From Meconema thalassinum (Eukaryota; Arthropoda; Insecta; Orthoptera; Tettigoniidae): a DNA stretch of 64,000 bases. This document shows positions 32,575-43,370 of the stretch, in pieces (position 1 is the stretch's first letter; the number at the start of each line of letters is the position of its first letter). The translations under genes were made by a program, and so were the position numbers. The notes under the pieces were generated by a model. That model was not told the DNA's origin. It made no database searches and saw only the letters and a list, made by a program, of their open reading frames with translations. The stretch covers positions 76,237,947-76,301,946 of the forward strand of contig OX336391.1 of the NCBI GenBank assembly GCA_946902985.2, given 5' to 3'.

Positions 32575-35500
32575 TAAACTGGAATATTGCTGGCGTAAAT
32601 ATAGAGGGTTTTTTAAATAAGAGAGGCAACGATGTAGTTTTGACCCTAATAGAAGATATGCAGATTGTAGGATTTGTTGAGAGTTGGCTCCCTGTAGGTT
32701 GCGAGGTTAAATTAGATGGCTTCAATATATATACAACACCTAAGATTAGGAAAGCTCGCACCGGTAGGTTCCCAGGGGGAATTGTTGTTTTAATTAAAGA
32801 AGAGGTGAGGGAATTATCAGAATTTATTAGTTCAGAACTGGAAGAAGTAGTGTGGGTAAAAGCAGATATTAGGGGGAGGGGGAAAGGAACGGTATGTTTC
32901 GGCTTTGTCTACAACCCTCCGGAGAATTCCCCGTATGCAAGAGAAAGCTTTTTCGATGAGTTAGCTATTGAAATAAACAGAATTCAAAAAATATATGAAG
33001 AGGCAGAGATTGTGCTTTTAGGGGACTTCAATGCGAGGGTTGCAGACAGAAAGCCCCTTTCAGCAAGGGGGTTGCCGAGGCCGTATGTGGGGATAGGCAC
33101 AGCAAAGACAAGGAATGTAACAAGAACGGAGAAAAGATTTTGGAACTATGTGGTGCAGAAGAGCTATATATATTAAATGGTGTCTGTGTGGGGGATGAAG
33201 AAGGTAACCTGACGTATATAACAGAGATTGGAGGAAGTGTAATAGATTTAGCAATATGTTCCAGAGGAGCACTAGCCCTAATTAAGAGGTTCACTGTTGA
33301 AGAATGGGGGGAATCACACCACCTACCAATTGTCGTCAACATGCAGGGAGCGGTGACAAAATCAAAAGGGAACCCACAAGTTAAAGCTATAGAGAGAAAA
33401 GTGAATAGATTCAGATGGAGGGAGGAAAACTGCAGAGAGTTCCAGAACTACTTCCAGGGAGAAAATTTTGAGCTGATAAAGGTAGGAATAAGTTTAATGA
33501 TCAGTAATGATGAAATTGAAGGGGTAATACGTATGATTGAGAATGCAATTATGATGGCCGGGCGAAAAATGCGCGTGAAGGCTAGGGGAAAATTAGGGAG
33601 AATTAAAGGATGGTACGATGAATCTTGTAGAAGGAAGAAAACCGAAGTTATTAGGGCACTGAAGTTATACAAGAGAGGAGGGGATGATGCGATGACAGTA
33701 GAATTTTGTCGTCTAAGGAAAGAATATAGGGAACTGCTCAGTAAAATGAAAGATGAATGGCAGGGTAAGGAAGCAACAGCACTAAATAAGGATTCTAAAG
33801 CTAACGACTGTAGCAAAGTGTGGAGCAGGATAAAGTCTTACTGTAGGGGGAGCAGAAGTGGTGGGGGGAGCTCTATTAGTGATGAAATATGGATTGCATA
33901 TTATGAGAATCTGTTAAATGCTGAAGATAATTGGAAGACGAGGAATGAGTTTGGCGTCCCGAGGGGGCTGGAGGCCACTCTGCCTATGCTGGACCAAGTC
34001 ATATCGATAGAGGAAATTAAGGAAGTAATGACAAAAAGTAAAGGAGGGAAGTCAGGTGCTATTTCTGGGATAACAAATGAATTTTGGCAAGAGTTGAGTA
34101 GCAATACGTTCATGATGGACAGCTTGGTAAAAATCTTTAACAAAATCTTTGAAGGAGGTAGATTTCCAAGGGCGTGGCAGGAGGGGATAATTTGTCCAAT
34201 ATATAAGAAGCGTGGGGACAAACTAGACCCAGGCAACTATAGAGGCATAACTTTGCTTGATAATTTGAGCAAAATTTACACCGGGGTCTTATCCAAGCGT
34301 TTAATAGCATGGGCAGAGGGCTGTTCGGTGTTCTCGAGACTCCAGACAGGGTTCAGAAAAGAAATGAGGACCAGTGACAATATAAACGGTGATGGACAAG
34401 TACATAAGAAGGAAAAGAGGTAAGCTGTATATCACAGCTATTGATTTGGAGAAGGCGTTTGATTCAGTGAGCAGGGGAGCTGTCATGGCTAAACTGGGAA
34501 AAATCGGGGTGTCACATAAAATGATACGAGCAATTGAGAATGTGTATTCCGAAGTGAAATGTGCAATTAAAACTAAAGGTGATGTAATTGTAGGAGAGAT
34601 AACGTCTAATATAGGACTAAAACAGGGATGCAAATTATCCCCGGTGCTTTTTTTTTTTGCTATTTATCAACGATATTTTCGAGTCAAAGGGCTTTGAGCA
34701 ACGGTCCAACCCTTGCTTGGACAATTATGATATCCCGGGCCTAGCTTTCGCTGATGACATCCTTCTGCTTGCTCTAACACCCTATAATATGCAATATAGT
34801 ATTGACGAGATTGTGAGATACTGTGAGGACTGGAACTTAAAAATTAACCCGAGTAAGACCAAAGTTATGGTCTGCAAAAAGGGAGTTAAACTGGCTAAGA
34901 ATGAAAAGTGGGTCATGTATGGGTCTCAGTTAGAGACGGTGAAAAAACTTGAGTATCTAGGGACGATAATGGCGAGTAATGGTAAATGGACCGAACAAAT
35001 TAAAAGGGCAAAATCGAAAGGGCTAGCGGCATTGGCGAATGTTAATGTGTTAGAGCGTAGGTTACCGAATCTTGACTACAAAGTGTATAAGAATGTGTTC
35101 AACGCACTCATCGTTTCAAGAGCACTCTATGGAGTGGAAGTATGGGGTTTAGAGGAAGGAACGAAAACCCTGGACAGTATTGTAAGTAGGTTTGCCAAGA
35201 TAATTTTGGGGCTACCTAGTTGCACGGCGAATTGTGGAGCGAGAATGTTGTGTGAGGATGTAAGCATTAGACAACATATCATAAAAAGGGTCATAAAGTC
35301 TTGGATTCGTTTAAAAGCAGGTGGAGGGGGGGAAATGCTTAAGGTAGCCTACCTGCACCAAATGAAGCATCAGCAAGAGGGCTACTGGGTGGACGGGGTA
35401 AGAAGTGTACTGGAAAGATTAGGAATGGGTTATCTATGGGATAGGGACTTACAAAGAGAGGAAGGTAGGGTGTGTAAAAAAGTGTGCAGAAGGGTTAATG

Positions 35501-35976
35501 ACGTAGAGTTGCAGGTGCTAAGGGAAGAGTGCACCAGTAGGAGGACCTTAACGGAATTCTGCGAAATAAGGAACTTTATGAGCATAAAGCCTCAATGCCT
35601 AATGAAAAGAGAAATGAGAGGGATAATTTGGTGGTTAATGGGGGTGTATAAGAACAAGGCGTCGAGAGAAGTAGGAAAAGAGGACATTTGCCTGTTTTGT
35701 GGGAAGGTTATGGGTGCGGCGCACCTGATCAGGGAATGCAAGGAAATTAAAATGATAAGAGCAAAGTTTGTAGACAAAGCAGATCTAAACAGAATAGAAA
35801 ATGAAAATGAGTATCACACTTTAATTAAATTACTAAAAAGGGAATGGGGGAAAGCAGGTCAATTAGCAAAATATTTTAATACCATCAGGGCAATGTGGAA
35901 TAAGAAAGCGTCGGATGAGATTCAGAACAATGATGCATGTAAATTAAGCATTCAAGTACAGGAGATGGCTTCCTAA
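32575..35976 (+). pseudogene. LINE ORF2 endonuclease/reverse transcriptase
   Basis: AP endonuclease (32575-33340): LNWNIAGVNIEGFLNKRG, IVGFVESWLP, EIVLLGDFNAR (catalytic Asp-Asn) and, in the next frame, GGSVIDLAI...ESHHLPIVV (His). Reverse transcriptase (34000-34900): ICPIYKKRGDKLDPGNYRGI, YITAIDLEKAFDSVS (Asp), IGLKQGCKLSPVLF and LAFADDILLLA (FADD box). The C-terminal part has CLFCGKVMGAAHLIREC, a CCHC-type knuckle. Frames change near 33160, 34400 and at the T run 34649-34658. The last frame is open for 439 codons to 35976. Confidence 0.9.
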
Positions 35977-36612
35977 GCTATAAATCTTGTTAAAGCCTAG
36001 GAGAGCCTCTCTGTATTAACTAGGTAGCCTATACGATTACTACCGTACAGCCACATATTGCTGTCTGTAGATTTTTCCTGTGAGTTTGATGGTTTTTTTT
36101 CCTTACCACAAAACTAATCAGACTCTTACAGTCAGTAAGGGCTCGATAGGGAAATAAAAGTAATTCTTTCTGTGAGGTGTATCCCATGGAGAACTGTCAA
36201 AAAATTAAGAACACTGTGTCCACATTTATGATTAAGAAAGATCTTTGTGCAGTTTCAATCAGAAAAGTTGCCCAGTGATATTGTGAATGAAGATAACTAC
36301 TGCAAAACATTATTAAGTTTTGAAATAACAAGGAAGCTATGAAACGCCGAATGGACATTTGGTTTAATTATCTAACGCCATACTGCAAATTTATGTTATC
36401 TATGTGTTTATTGTCTGTATGTCACGATATGACTCTCTGAGTTAAAGTGACAATTAACAAGTAGACTTGGTTTAAATAAATAAATAAATAAATAAATAAA
36501 GTTTATTACTGTTAAATAGTACTTGAACTTAATACTTGCTCCCAAACAGTAGGCTAGTTATTATCTGTTTAGATACGTTTATGTTGATTCATACTTGTGT
36601 ATCACATCCCAG

Positions 36613-36711
36613 GAGTCAAACGAGCAGTTACCCGCTGATAACCGGGTGGGCGAGTCTGGAGATATGTTTGAAGATAACAGTATGGCTATCAAAGAGGAAT
36701 GTCAAATACAG
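36613..36711 (+). pseudogene. Right-arm copy of exon 2, frame intact
   Basis: Plus-strand 99-nt exon with the same acceptor (ATCCCAG) and CAG/GTGATA border as 11593-11495. The frame is open (ESNEQLPADNRVGESGDMFE, then MAIKEECQIQ) and the IKEE site is kept. I class it as part of a pseudogene because its companion first exon is frameshifted and no later exons of the gene are found to its right in the window. Use in another transcript cannot be excluded. Confidence 0.65.
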
Positions 36712-37896
36712 GTGATATTAAGTTTCGCATTTCCTCTCCTAATAAATATGTTCAATTTTCTTAATAAACTTAGTTTTGAACTTTTTAATACTTAATGATG
36801 TTTTCTATTTCAACAGTTAACATTAACTATTGACAACTCCGGTGCACACTGCTATCCCCTGGGCCCTGTTGTAGATGAAGGGTACCCCATATGGCTCGAT
36901 AATAATGCATTGTCGATGTGTGCACTCTAAGTCTGCTTCTGTTTGTTTATCGTAGAACTTATGAGAAGTGGGCGCTTGGGGAGGACTGCCACTCCAATTC
37001 AAACTATAGCTGGTTAGTTCTTTACTTCGCCATCAGTAATGATTTATCATCTCCGTGATCATTATCATATTCTTGTTAACAAGACCACCATCTTTGCTTG
37101 AACCAGAATACCTTATGTTCCGGTGAGGTATGCTAACCAATAAGACCACAAACGGCTCACTCCTGTGGCAGTTGTTTATCAATTTCTTGATATAATGAAG
37201 GGGCGTGAGGTTCAGTCTATTCTCTAGAATACAACCTTTCTCTTACCCTCGCCACGGATGTCTCCTGTGAATACACAGAATATAGTCTAACTCCTCAGGG
37301 GCTCACAGCTAGCAGTGGGCACATGTGAATACTGCTGGGCTGGACATTGATTTAACTAACTTTCACCGGGATCTTCTCTTACATATTTCCTTTTGACCTC
37401 CCATGGTCTATTCTAGTGTAACCGCAGCGGAAACAAGGTGCCTTAATTTTCCCGCTTCAAGTGACCCTCTTCTATTCTTTCTTAATACCTTCGTTGGGTA
37501 TCAGGCCTCTTCGTTCTCTATATGGTATAGGCTACTCTCGCAGGAAATAACTCGAAGGGTGGAGTGTGCATAGCTCACCGTGCATGGTGCACCATGGATA
37601 AAGCTAACAACAGAACTTCACCAATGCGAATCTTCCGATCTCGCTGAAACTTAGCACTGATATTGACCAGTTTCAATGAAATAATGTGATGTATTTAGTC
37701 ACCAAATACACTTGGGTGTGCACTCCGGGATACATGAATGCGTGAGATTTGGAACAGCCCAGGGAGATGGGATTACCGAGTTCTCATACATTCTTCTATT
37801 ACTTTCACTGCTACATGTACTTAGAGTACCTCAGAGAAAGTTGGGCGTGATGAGTCCTCCTGATACCTCCTACCAATTATACTGCTAGAAGCACTT

Positions 37897-38635
37897 TGAT
37901 TTGTTTGAGTCTTCAGTCTTTTGACTGGTTTGATGCCACTCTCCATTTCTCCCTGTCCTGAGCTAATCGTTTCATCTCTACACTTTTCTGAGGCAATAGC
38001 TTGCCACGGTGGGTGAGTGGATAGCGTGTCGGTCTACTAACCTCAAGATTGCAGGTTTGATCCTCGCCGTGGTAAGTGATTTTTGAAAGGCGGCAAAAAT
38101 ACGACACGCATGTCATACGAGGTTGGCATGTCAAAGAACCCATTTGAATTCAGTAGGCCGTGTTCATAATGGCAAAATTAATCTCGGAAGTTTCCGCCAA
38201 CACAAAGTTCCTCATTTCTCTACTAGAAAGCGCTATAGTGTTCAAGGAGCTTAGATATCTAACCTCCTTAACTTTCATAGTGATTCAAGGAACAACGAAA
38301 TTCGACATGCAAGCTACCCTCTGGGTGTCAAATTACAAAGCTTGCACCCGGCACCGGAGGCCATACGATATAATTATTATTATCTGAGGCAATCTGTTTA
38401 ACGTATTCTAAACTTGGTCTACCCCTACAGTCCTTGTCCTCGACTCTTTCTACCATAACTAAGGTTAGTAATCCTGGGTGTCTTAGTATGTGGTCCTGCC
38501 AACCTATCTCTTCTCTTCAATAGCAGTCGCTGGAAACATCTCTCCTCTCCCACTCGTCTTAATACCCTTTCATTTGTTACCCTATCTACCCATCTGATAT
38601 TCGTCATTCTCCTGTAGCCTTGAGAAAGATGCGCT
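37897..38635 (-). pseudogene. RTE-type LINE fragment split by a SINE
   Basis: Minus strand. The part 38635-38394 encodes RWVDRVTNERVLRRVGEERC and LLLKRRDRLAG, matching the RTE copies at 4845 and 62021. The part 37986-37897 encodes the terminal VEMKRLAQDREKWRVASNQS. A SINE at 37998-38382 sits between them with its own target duplication. The 3' end has the ACTCAAACAA terminus. 5'-truncated and inactive. Confidence 0.85.
37998..38382 (+). repeat. tRNA-derived SINE with 11-bp target duplication
   Basis: Flanked by TCTGAGGCAAT at 37987-37997 and 38383-38393. The tRNA-like head GCCACGGTGGGTGAGTGGAT has an A box, and GGTTTGATCCTCGCCGTGGT gives a B box and acceptor complement. Its body is shared with 10885-11255 (CCCATTTGAATTCAGTAGGC; CGTGTTCATAATGGCAAAAT) and its tail is (ATT)n. 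It inserted into the RTE fragment, so it is younger than that. Confidence 0.9.
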
Positions 38636-38848
38636 TGCCAAGCTCCCATACCTTCTCCTGCCAATTTCACTGCTGCGAGTACCCCAGAGAAAGTTGGGCG
38701 TGATGATTTCTCCCGATGTCTCGCACCAAGTCTACTGCTAGAAGCCCTTTGAGTAGCCCAGAGAGACAGACGCCCTTTTGAGTTTTCTTATAAAGTAGCG
38801 GTGCACTCCCTAATAACTTTTCTAAAGTACAAAAATTAACCAAAATAC

Positions 38849-38985
38849 CTGTAGTAATTTTAAGGGAAAGATCTGGAGATGATATAGTAATAGATGTTTA
38901 CTCTTCCGCTGTCTATAACCCACCAGCCATCCCAAATAAGATCATGACTTATATAGAAATTCCTGCTGTGTTAGCCAGTTTCGCC
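38849..38985 (-). promoter_or_regulatory. Second copy of TATA promoter and untranslated exon
   Basis: Reverse complement of the module at 30655-30800: TATATAAGTCATGATC (TATATAAG at 38955-38948), TTATTTGGGATGGCTGGTGG, ATAGACAGCGGAAGAGTAAA and a donor CTACAG/GTATTTTGG at 38849/38848. It points left, the same way as the minus-strand exons of the host gene. If used, it would start a transcript whose next usable acceptor could be the one ahead of exon 1 at about 16269, giving an intron of about 22.6 kb. This is a hypothesis; it could equally be an orphan duplicate. Confidence 0.5.
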
Positions 38986-38999
38986 ATTAATTATGCTTT

Positions 39000-41900
39000 A
39001 GTATGGTATTGCCGACCTCGCACTTGCGGTACTATTTTGTATATGCGCGGTACCGTGAATCAAAATAGCGCCTATTTCACTTGACAGTGCACGCTGTCTC
39101 ATTACTATAAGTTATATCAATTGGCGTTGACTGATAGGAGTGTTCATTGTTTTGGTTTCTCCACATTGAATGTATGATCTTTTTGTGGTGTGTTTTTCCC
39201 ACTGTAATAATTTGTGTATCGGACATGTTGGCAACTACTGACATCAATGTGTGAGCGTTCTTGTGAACGCTCGCTGCGTCTGTTTCACATACTAAATACG
39301 CTGACGAACATGGCCCCGGTTGTTAAATAAAGAATAAATTAAAACACATATTTACGTGATTTAGCACATATATCCAGTGCAGTGGGTGCAGATGTGATGA
39401 AGGTTAGTAGTTACAATGGATAATGTCCCCCCAAAGATGAAATAACGTTTGAAAATGATATATTGTCGAAGTGAAAGTGAAAAGGAGAATGATATATCGT
39501 ACTGCCCCCGTAAATTGAATTATTTAGGGGGAAAATGAGAGTATTTTCCGTCCCCATGATAAAATTTAACTAGCAAATATAATTTCTGGAAGTGTGACAC
39601 AAGAGGGTCGTGTCACAAGCTCGAGAGTGTGGGAGAGCCCGATCACGTGATAGATTGCACAATGGACGCTTCTAGAAGGCTATTCGTAGCATAGCAACAG
39701 CGAGTTTGGAAATTAATATTATAAATATTGTTATAAATTGTGCTATTGGATCCCAGTCCAGAGCCAATGAGGAGAGGTCTTATTGAAGACGGGATCAACT
39801 TTAATTACACAACATGAGAAAATTATGCATTTAGGCCCTTAGAAGAAGATTTTCTTATTTGGTAATGAAGAGAATATTAAGAGAAATTATGTCTGATACT
39901 TTAAAAACCGCAGATCGGTTAATCTACGCAGTAATAAGCATCAGAAATCTACGCGCTAAAATTATGGTGGGAGATTGATATGGCCGCCAAAAATACGACT
40001 TGGAGGGGGAGATCCAAGGATCGAGGTTCTTATTCCAGCAGACTTTGAAGAGTGAGGAAGTGATTTTACTGGGTTAACGGAGATCCCAAACCTAGTCCGA
40101 GTGCGACGATTGTCGACTTGTGAAGACGCGAGGATAGCTAGGTGGAGCGTTAGAGATCACCGCGCTTCCATTCTGTGCGAAGTTGCGAGGAACATATTAG
40201 TGATTATATCTCTTATAATATTGAGATTTGAAGTTAAATAAGTGAACATTTATCAAGAACAGGTCGCCTACTATATAGTGTGGAAAGTCGAGCGCTTAAA
40301 TATTCACCGTTTCGACAATAACAGCCTGTCGAGTTACATTTCCAAATGTGTTGGAAACAGAGCTGAAGATCATTATAAATTGCAATGTGAAGTTGGCAAA
40401 CGCAGTTCAAGTGAACAGTGGCGGAGAACTTTTAGTATTGGCGCAACACATAAACATTAACAGAATGACTATTATTATTCTTCAATCATTATCATTCAAC
40501 TTAATTAATATTGTTGATATGATGAACTAAACAGTCATGCGCCAGAGACATATTCAATGGCAGAAGTGAAGATACAACAATGGAGCTTCGTTAGACAACG
40601 TATTCTTGAATACAGACGTAGTGTACAGTCCACCTTGTGCATTTTCGTCAGTCTACGAACGCTAATATAACATCAATTAGCAATGGAAACATTTCATTCA
40701 CTATTTATATGAATATTTCCATAATTATATTCCAATGATGAAGCCGATACATATTTACGACGGAGAATGGAGACTTTACATAAAAGATTTGTCAAGATGC
40801 TAGGGAAGGTAACCCAGCAACCCAGGAGAATTTGCCAGAAGGATGTCGTTCGAGCCCAGACGAATGTTGGTGAATTCCAGAGAGAGACGTTTCTTATCTC
40901 TGAGGTCGCAGATCCAAGGTTCGAATGCAGATCCATATCAGTGTCTTGTGCTGAGGAAACATCTAAAGTATTGTGGCAATACTTACATTGATCTCCAAGT
41001 TTTCGTCTAAATAAGGTATTAGTGTATCTCAATTGTTATATAGAGCTTGATTAGTGACATTCTGAGCAGCAATCTTATTCCATATGTTCGGCGATTTTAT
41101 TACATATTTCTATGTTTCCACATGTCATGTATTTCAGTGCTTTTATGTATTTTACACTTCAGATATGTGTTGAGATTTTTACGCTTCAAGATTATTTAGA
41201 AGATGATTGCATTTCATCTATTTTTCAATTTTATTCTACGGATCAGTTGTGGAACTGACATTAAATTTTGTTTGAGGAACCATATTGCCTCATTGGAGAC
41301 TAGTCGTTTCGACTCTCGAATTTTAATAATTTAATTTAACCAAGTATTCTGACATTGTGTCATAGCTTCAAATTAAATTCTTATTAAATTTAATTTGAGC
41401 ACTTTAATGTAACATCATATTACTACAAGAAAAGAAGAAACATCGAATGATATTGTTATATCATTATTGTACATAAACTATCGACGATCTATGAAATACT
41501 AGTCGTTTGATAAGACCTAAGTCTTAATCCCTATGAACATTCTTTGTGTAGAGTGGAAAAATATTAAGACATTGACAAACCTTTCTTATTATCTGTAAAG
41601 CTAAGAGCTTTGTACATTTAATATGTTTGAGGAATTACCTTTTGATAGAAGATTATTCAAATCTTTGGCTAGGAATTCAAAGCTAGTTTATCCCGGTCAG
41701 GATTGAATTCTATCTGACACTATAAATAACATGTGTGTTATTTCATTCTATTTGTGTAACATCAAGTCATTTTGTGGACATGATATTACAACCATAATCA
41801 ATTTATAGCTAGACAAGTGAGATGAAACAGGAGTATTATTTTTATTACATGTATTTGCGACAGACGAGTTAACAGTTAATTATCTTGTTTTGGAGTAAAC

Positions 41901-43370
41901 TTTAGGAGATTAATCACGACTGTCTAATATCGTTCATTACAATTGGAAGTTCCGTTTTAAGAACTTACGTATGTATAATTGTAGTCCAGTAATCATGTGC
42001 AATGATACTGAGGGTCATGGCAGAATTTGAGAGAAATTCCTGCATAAGATATGTTAATAACAATTAATCCGTTTTGATTATTGTTTAACATAGTAGATGA
42101 TAATTGTTTATGCCACATATACTGTTATATGAGGTTTTGTAGAGCTATGGAGTGCTCAGGCGAGGGAATTCCACATTTTTTTTAGGAAGTCAAAGTATTG
42201 TGGTTCTTTGATAAAAAGGCATGTATCATGATAAGAGCCGTTGCATACAAGTAGTCCAGTTCTTGTGAATTAACGATTTAGCTGTGTTAACAGGAAGGTT
42301 TCAGCGGAAAAGCAACATGAGAAAGATTGTCTTCTCACGTCTATAATACCATTATTACAATTTTATTAAACCCGAATTTATGTAATTACGTACAACTTAC
42401 CTTAATCAGTCGACTGTATTATACCGATATTGTAATGAAACCTATATAAGACGAGGAGTACGCGGTATATTGACACAACAGAACGTTAAAGATAGAGTGG
42501 TTATGTGAAAAACCAGTGTATATATTTAGTTAAGATTTTTGTTGTAGCCGAGAAGTTAGAATCTCGAAAGTGTCGCGTTAGCAACACTAGATAATGGATA
42601 TTATTATAAACATTTTACAATTAAATATTTTTGTGGAAATGATTTAATTAGTTAAACAATTAAATAGGATTTATCAAACAATTGTTTTGGAATAGAGTGT
42701 GATTATGAGCGGATGTTTTGGGAATGAATGATTGTTTATTGTTAAGAGCATATGTGGAACCGTATTGGTCTAGAACAATCCGGAGTGCGAATGAAAGAAT
42801 GTATAAAAATTTTTAGAATGATTGATTAAGAAACAGAGCAGTTATAAGAACTTTTGTAAGATCTAAATGTTAATTTTTACGTGTTTTATAAATGCACACA
42901 TGCAGTCTCTGTGGGCTAGCAAGCATGATTCACCGTTTGCTCTGGGGAGCGATGACATAATATTTAAGCAGGTGTAGACTCACAGCCTTCTGTTTATTGT
43001 ATAAACCAGTTTCGAGTACGGCATGGTGCCGAAATTTCATTGATAAAACCAAGTTTCTGCACCTGCGTTGTACAACGCAGGTTTGTGAATGAAAACATGT
43101 GTATGGAATGCCATTCAGAGGCTTCACTAAGCGTTTTTATTTCTACGCTGTGTAGGCTTAGAACCAGCCAAGATTTATACTCATTTTTTTTAATACAGCA
43201 TTGTAGTAAGATGTAGAGTTGAAAAGGAGGTGTGAATGAGTGCGTGTTTTTTAATTTTAATGTTAATTGTTAAATTCATTTGTTGTTATTTAGTTTATAG
43301 TAGATTAGTTTACCTTTTTGTTAATAAATTTGTTCAGGTTGCTTTCCATTGTTGTTGGAGTGATTCATTT
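39000..43370. other. Long AT-rich stretch without recognised genes
   Basis: No reading frame of note and no transposon protein match. Visible details: a perfect 8-bp inverted repeat GAGCGTTC/GAACGCTC near 39246-39265; TGTGACAC (39593-39600) facing GTGTCACA (39610-39617), an LTR-like start; and a TATA context CCTATATAAGACGAGG near 42440. These would fit a large solo LTR, but I find no matching end or target duplication. Confidence 0.4.

Larger units (their letters stand above)
31286..36498 (+). mobile_element. Full-length LINE with 2A-like motif
   Basis: A 5.2-kb element flanked by AAGTTTATTACT at 31274-31285 and 36499-36510. In the left arm the flanks are contiguous near 16035-16045, confirming the insertion. 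It ends in a (TAAA)n tail (36475-36500). It encodes an ORF1 with coiled coil and RNA-binding-like domain, and an ORF2 with AP endonuclease, reverse transcriptase and a CCHC-type knuckle. Few frame breaks separate the frames, so it is much less decayed than the CR1 copy. Clade not assigned with certainty; the ORF2 resembles jockey/CR1-group elements. Confidence 0.9.
21515..37497 (-). repeat. Right arm of interrupted inverted duplication
   Basis: Reverse-complement partner of 10240-16790; block correspondences are listed there. This arm is longer because it holds a SINE (21615-21949), a segment of about 8.6 kb absent on the left (about 22215-30805, itself containing a BEL/Pao element and a promoter with first exon) and a full-length LINE (31286-36498). 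The inner edge is near 21515, where GATAATAGTTTTCATTTGAA pairs with the left arm near 16765-16790. The outer edge is near 37497. Confidence 0.85.
37785..38748. repeat. Diverged direct repeats flanking an RTE fragment
   Basis: About 105 bp at 37785-37890 and at 38640-38748 align: TTTCACTGCT, CAGAGAAAGTTGGGCGTGAT and ACTGCTAGAAGC...CTTTGA are shared. The RTE fragment with its SINE lies exactly between them. A further partial copy (CTGCTACAAGC...GGAGTAGCCCAGAGAGAC) is at 43655-43695. This may be an older dispersed repeat or a local duplication around the insertion. Confidence 0.65.

Noticed and set aside
40767..40991. Short plus-strand frame of 74 codons in the gene-free region
   Set aside because: No recognisable domain, no splice or promoter context, and no repeat in the window.
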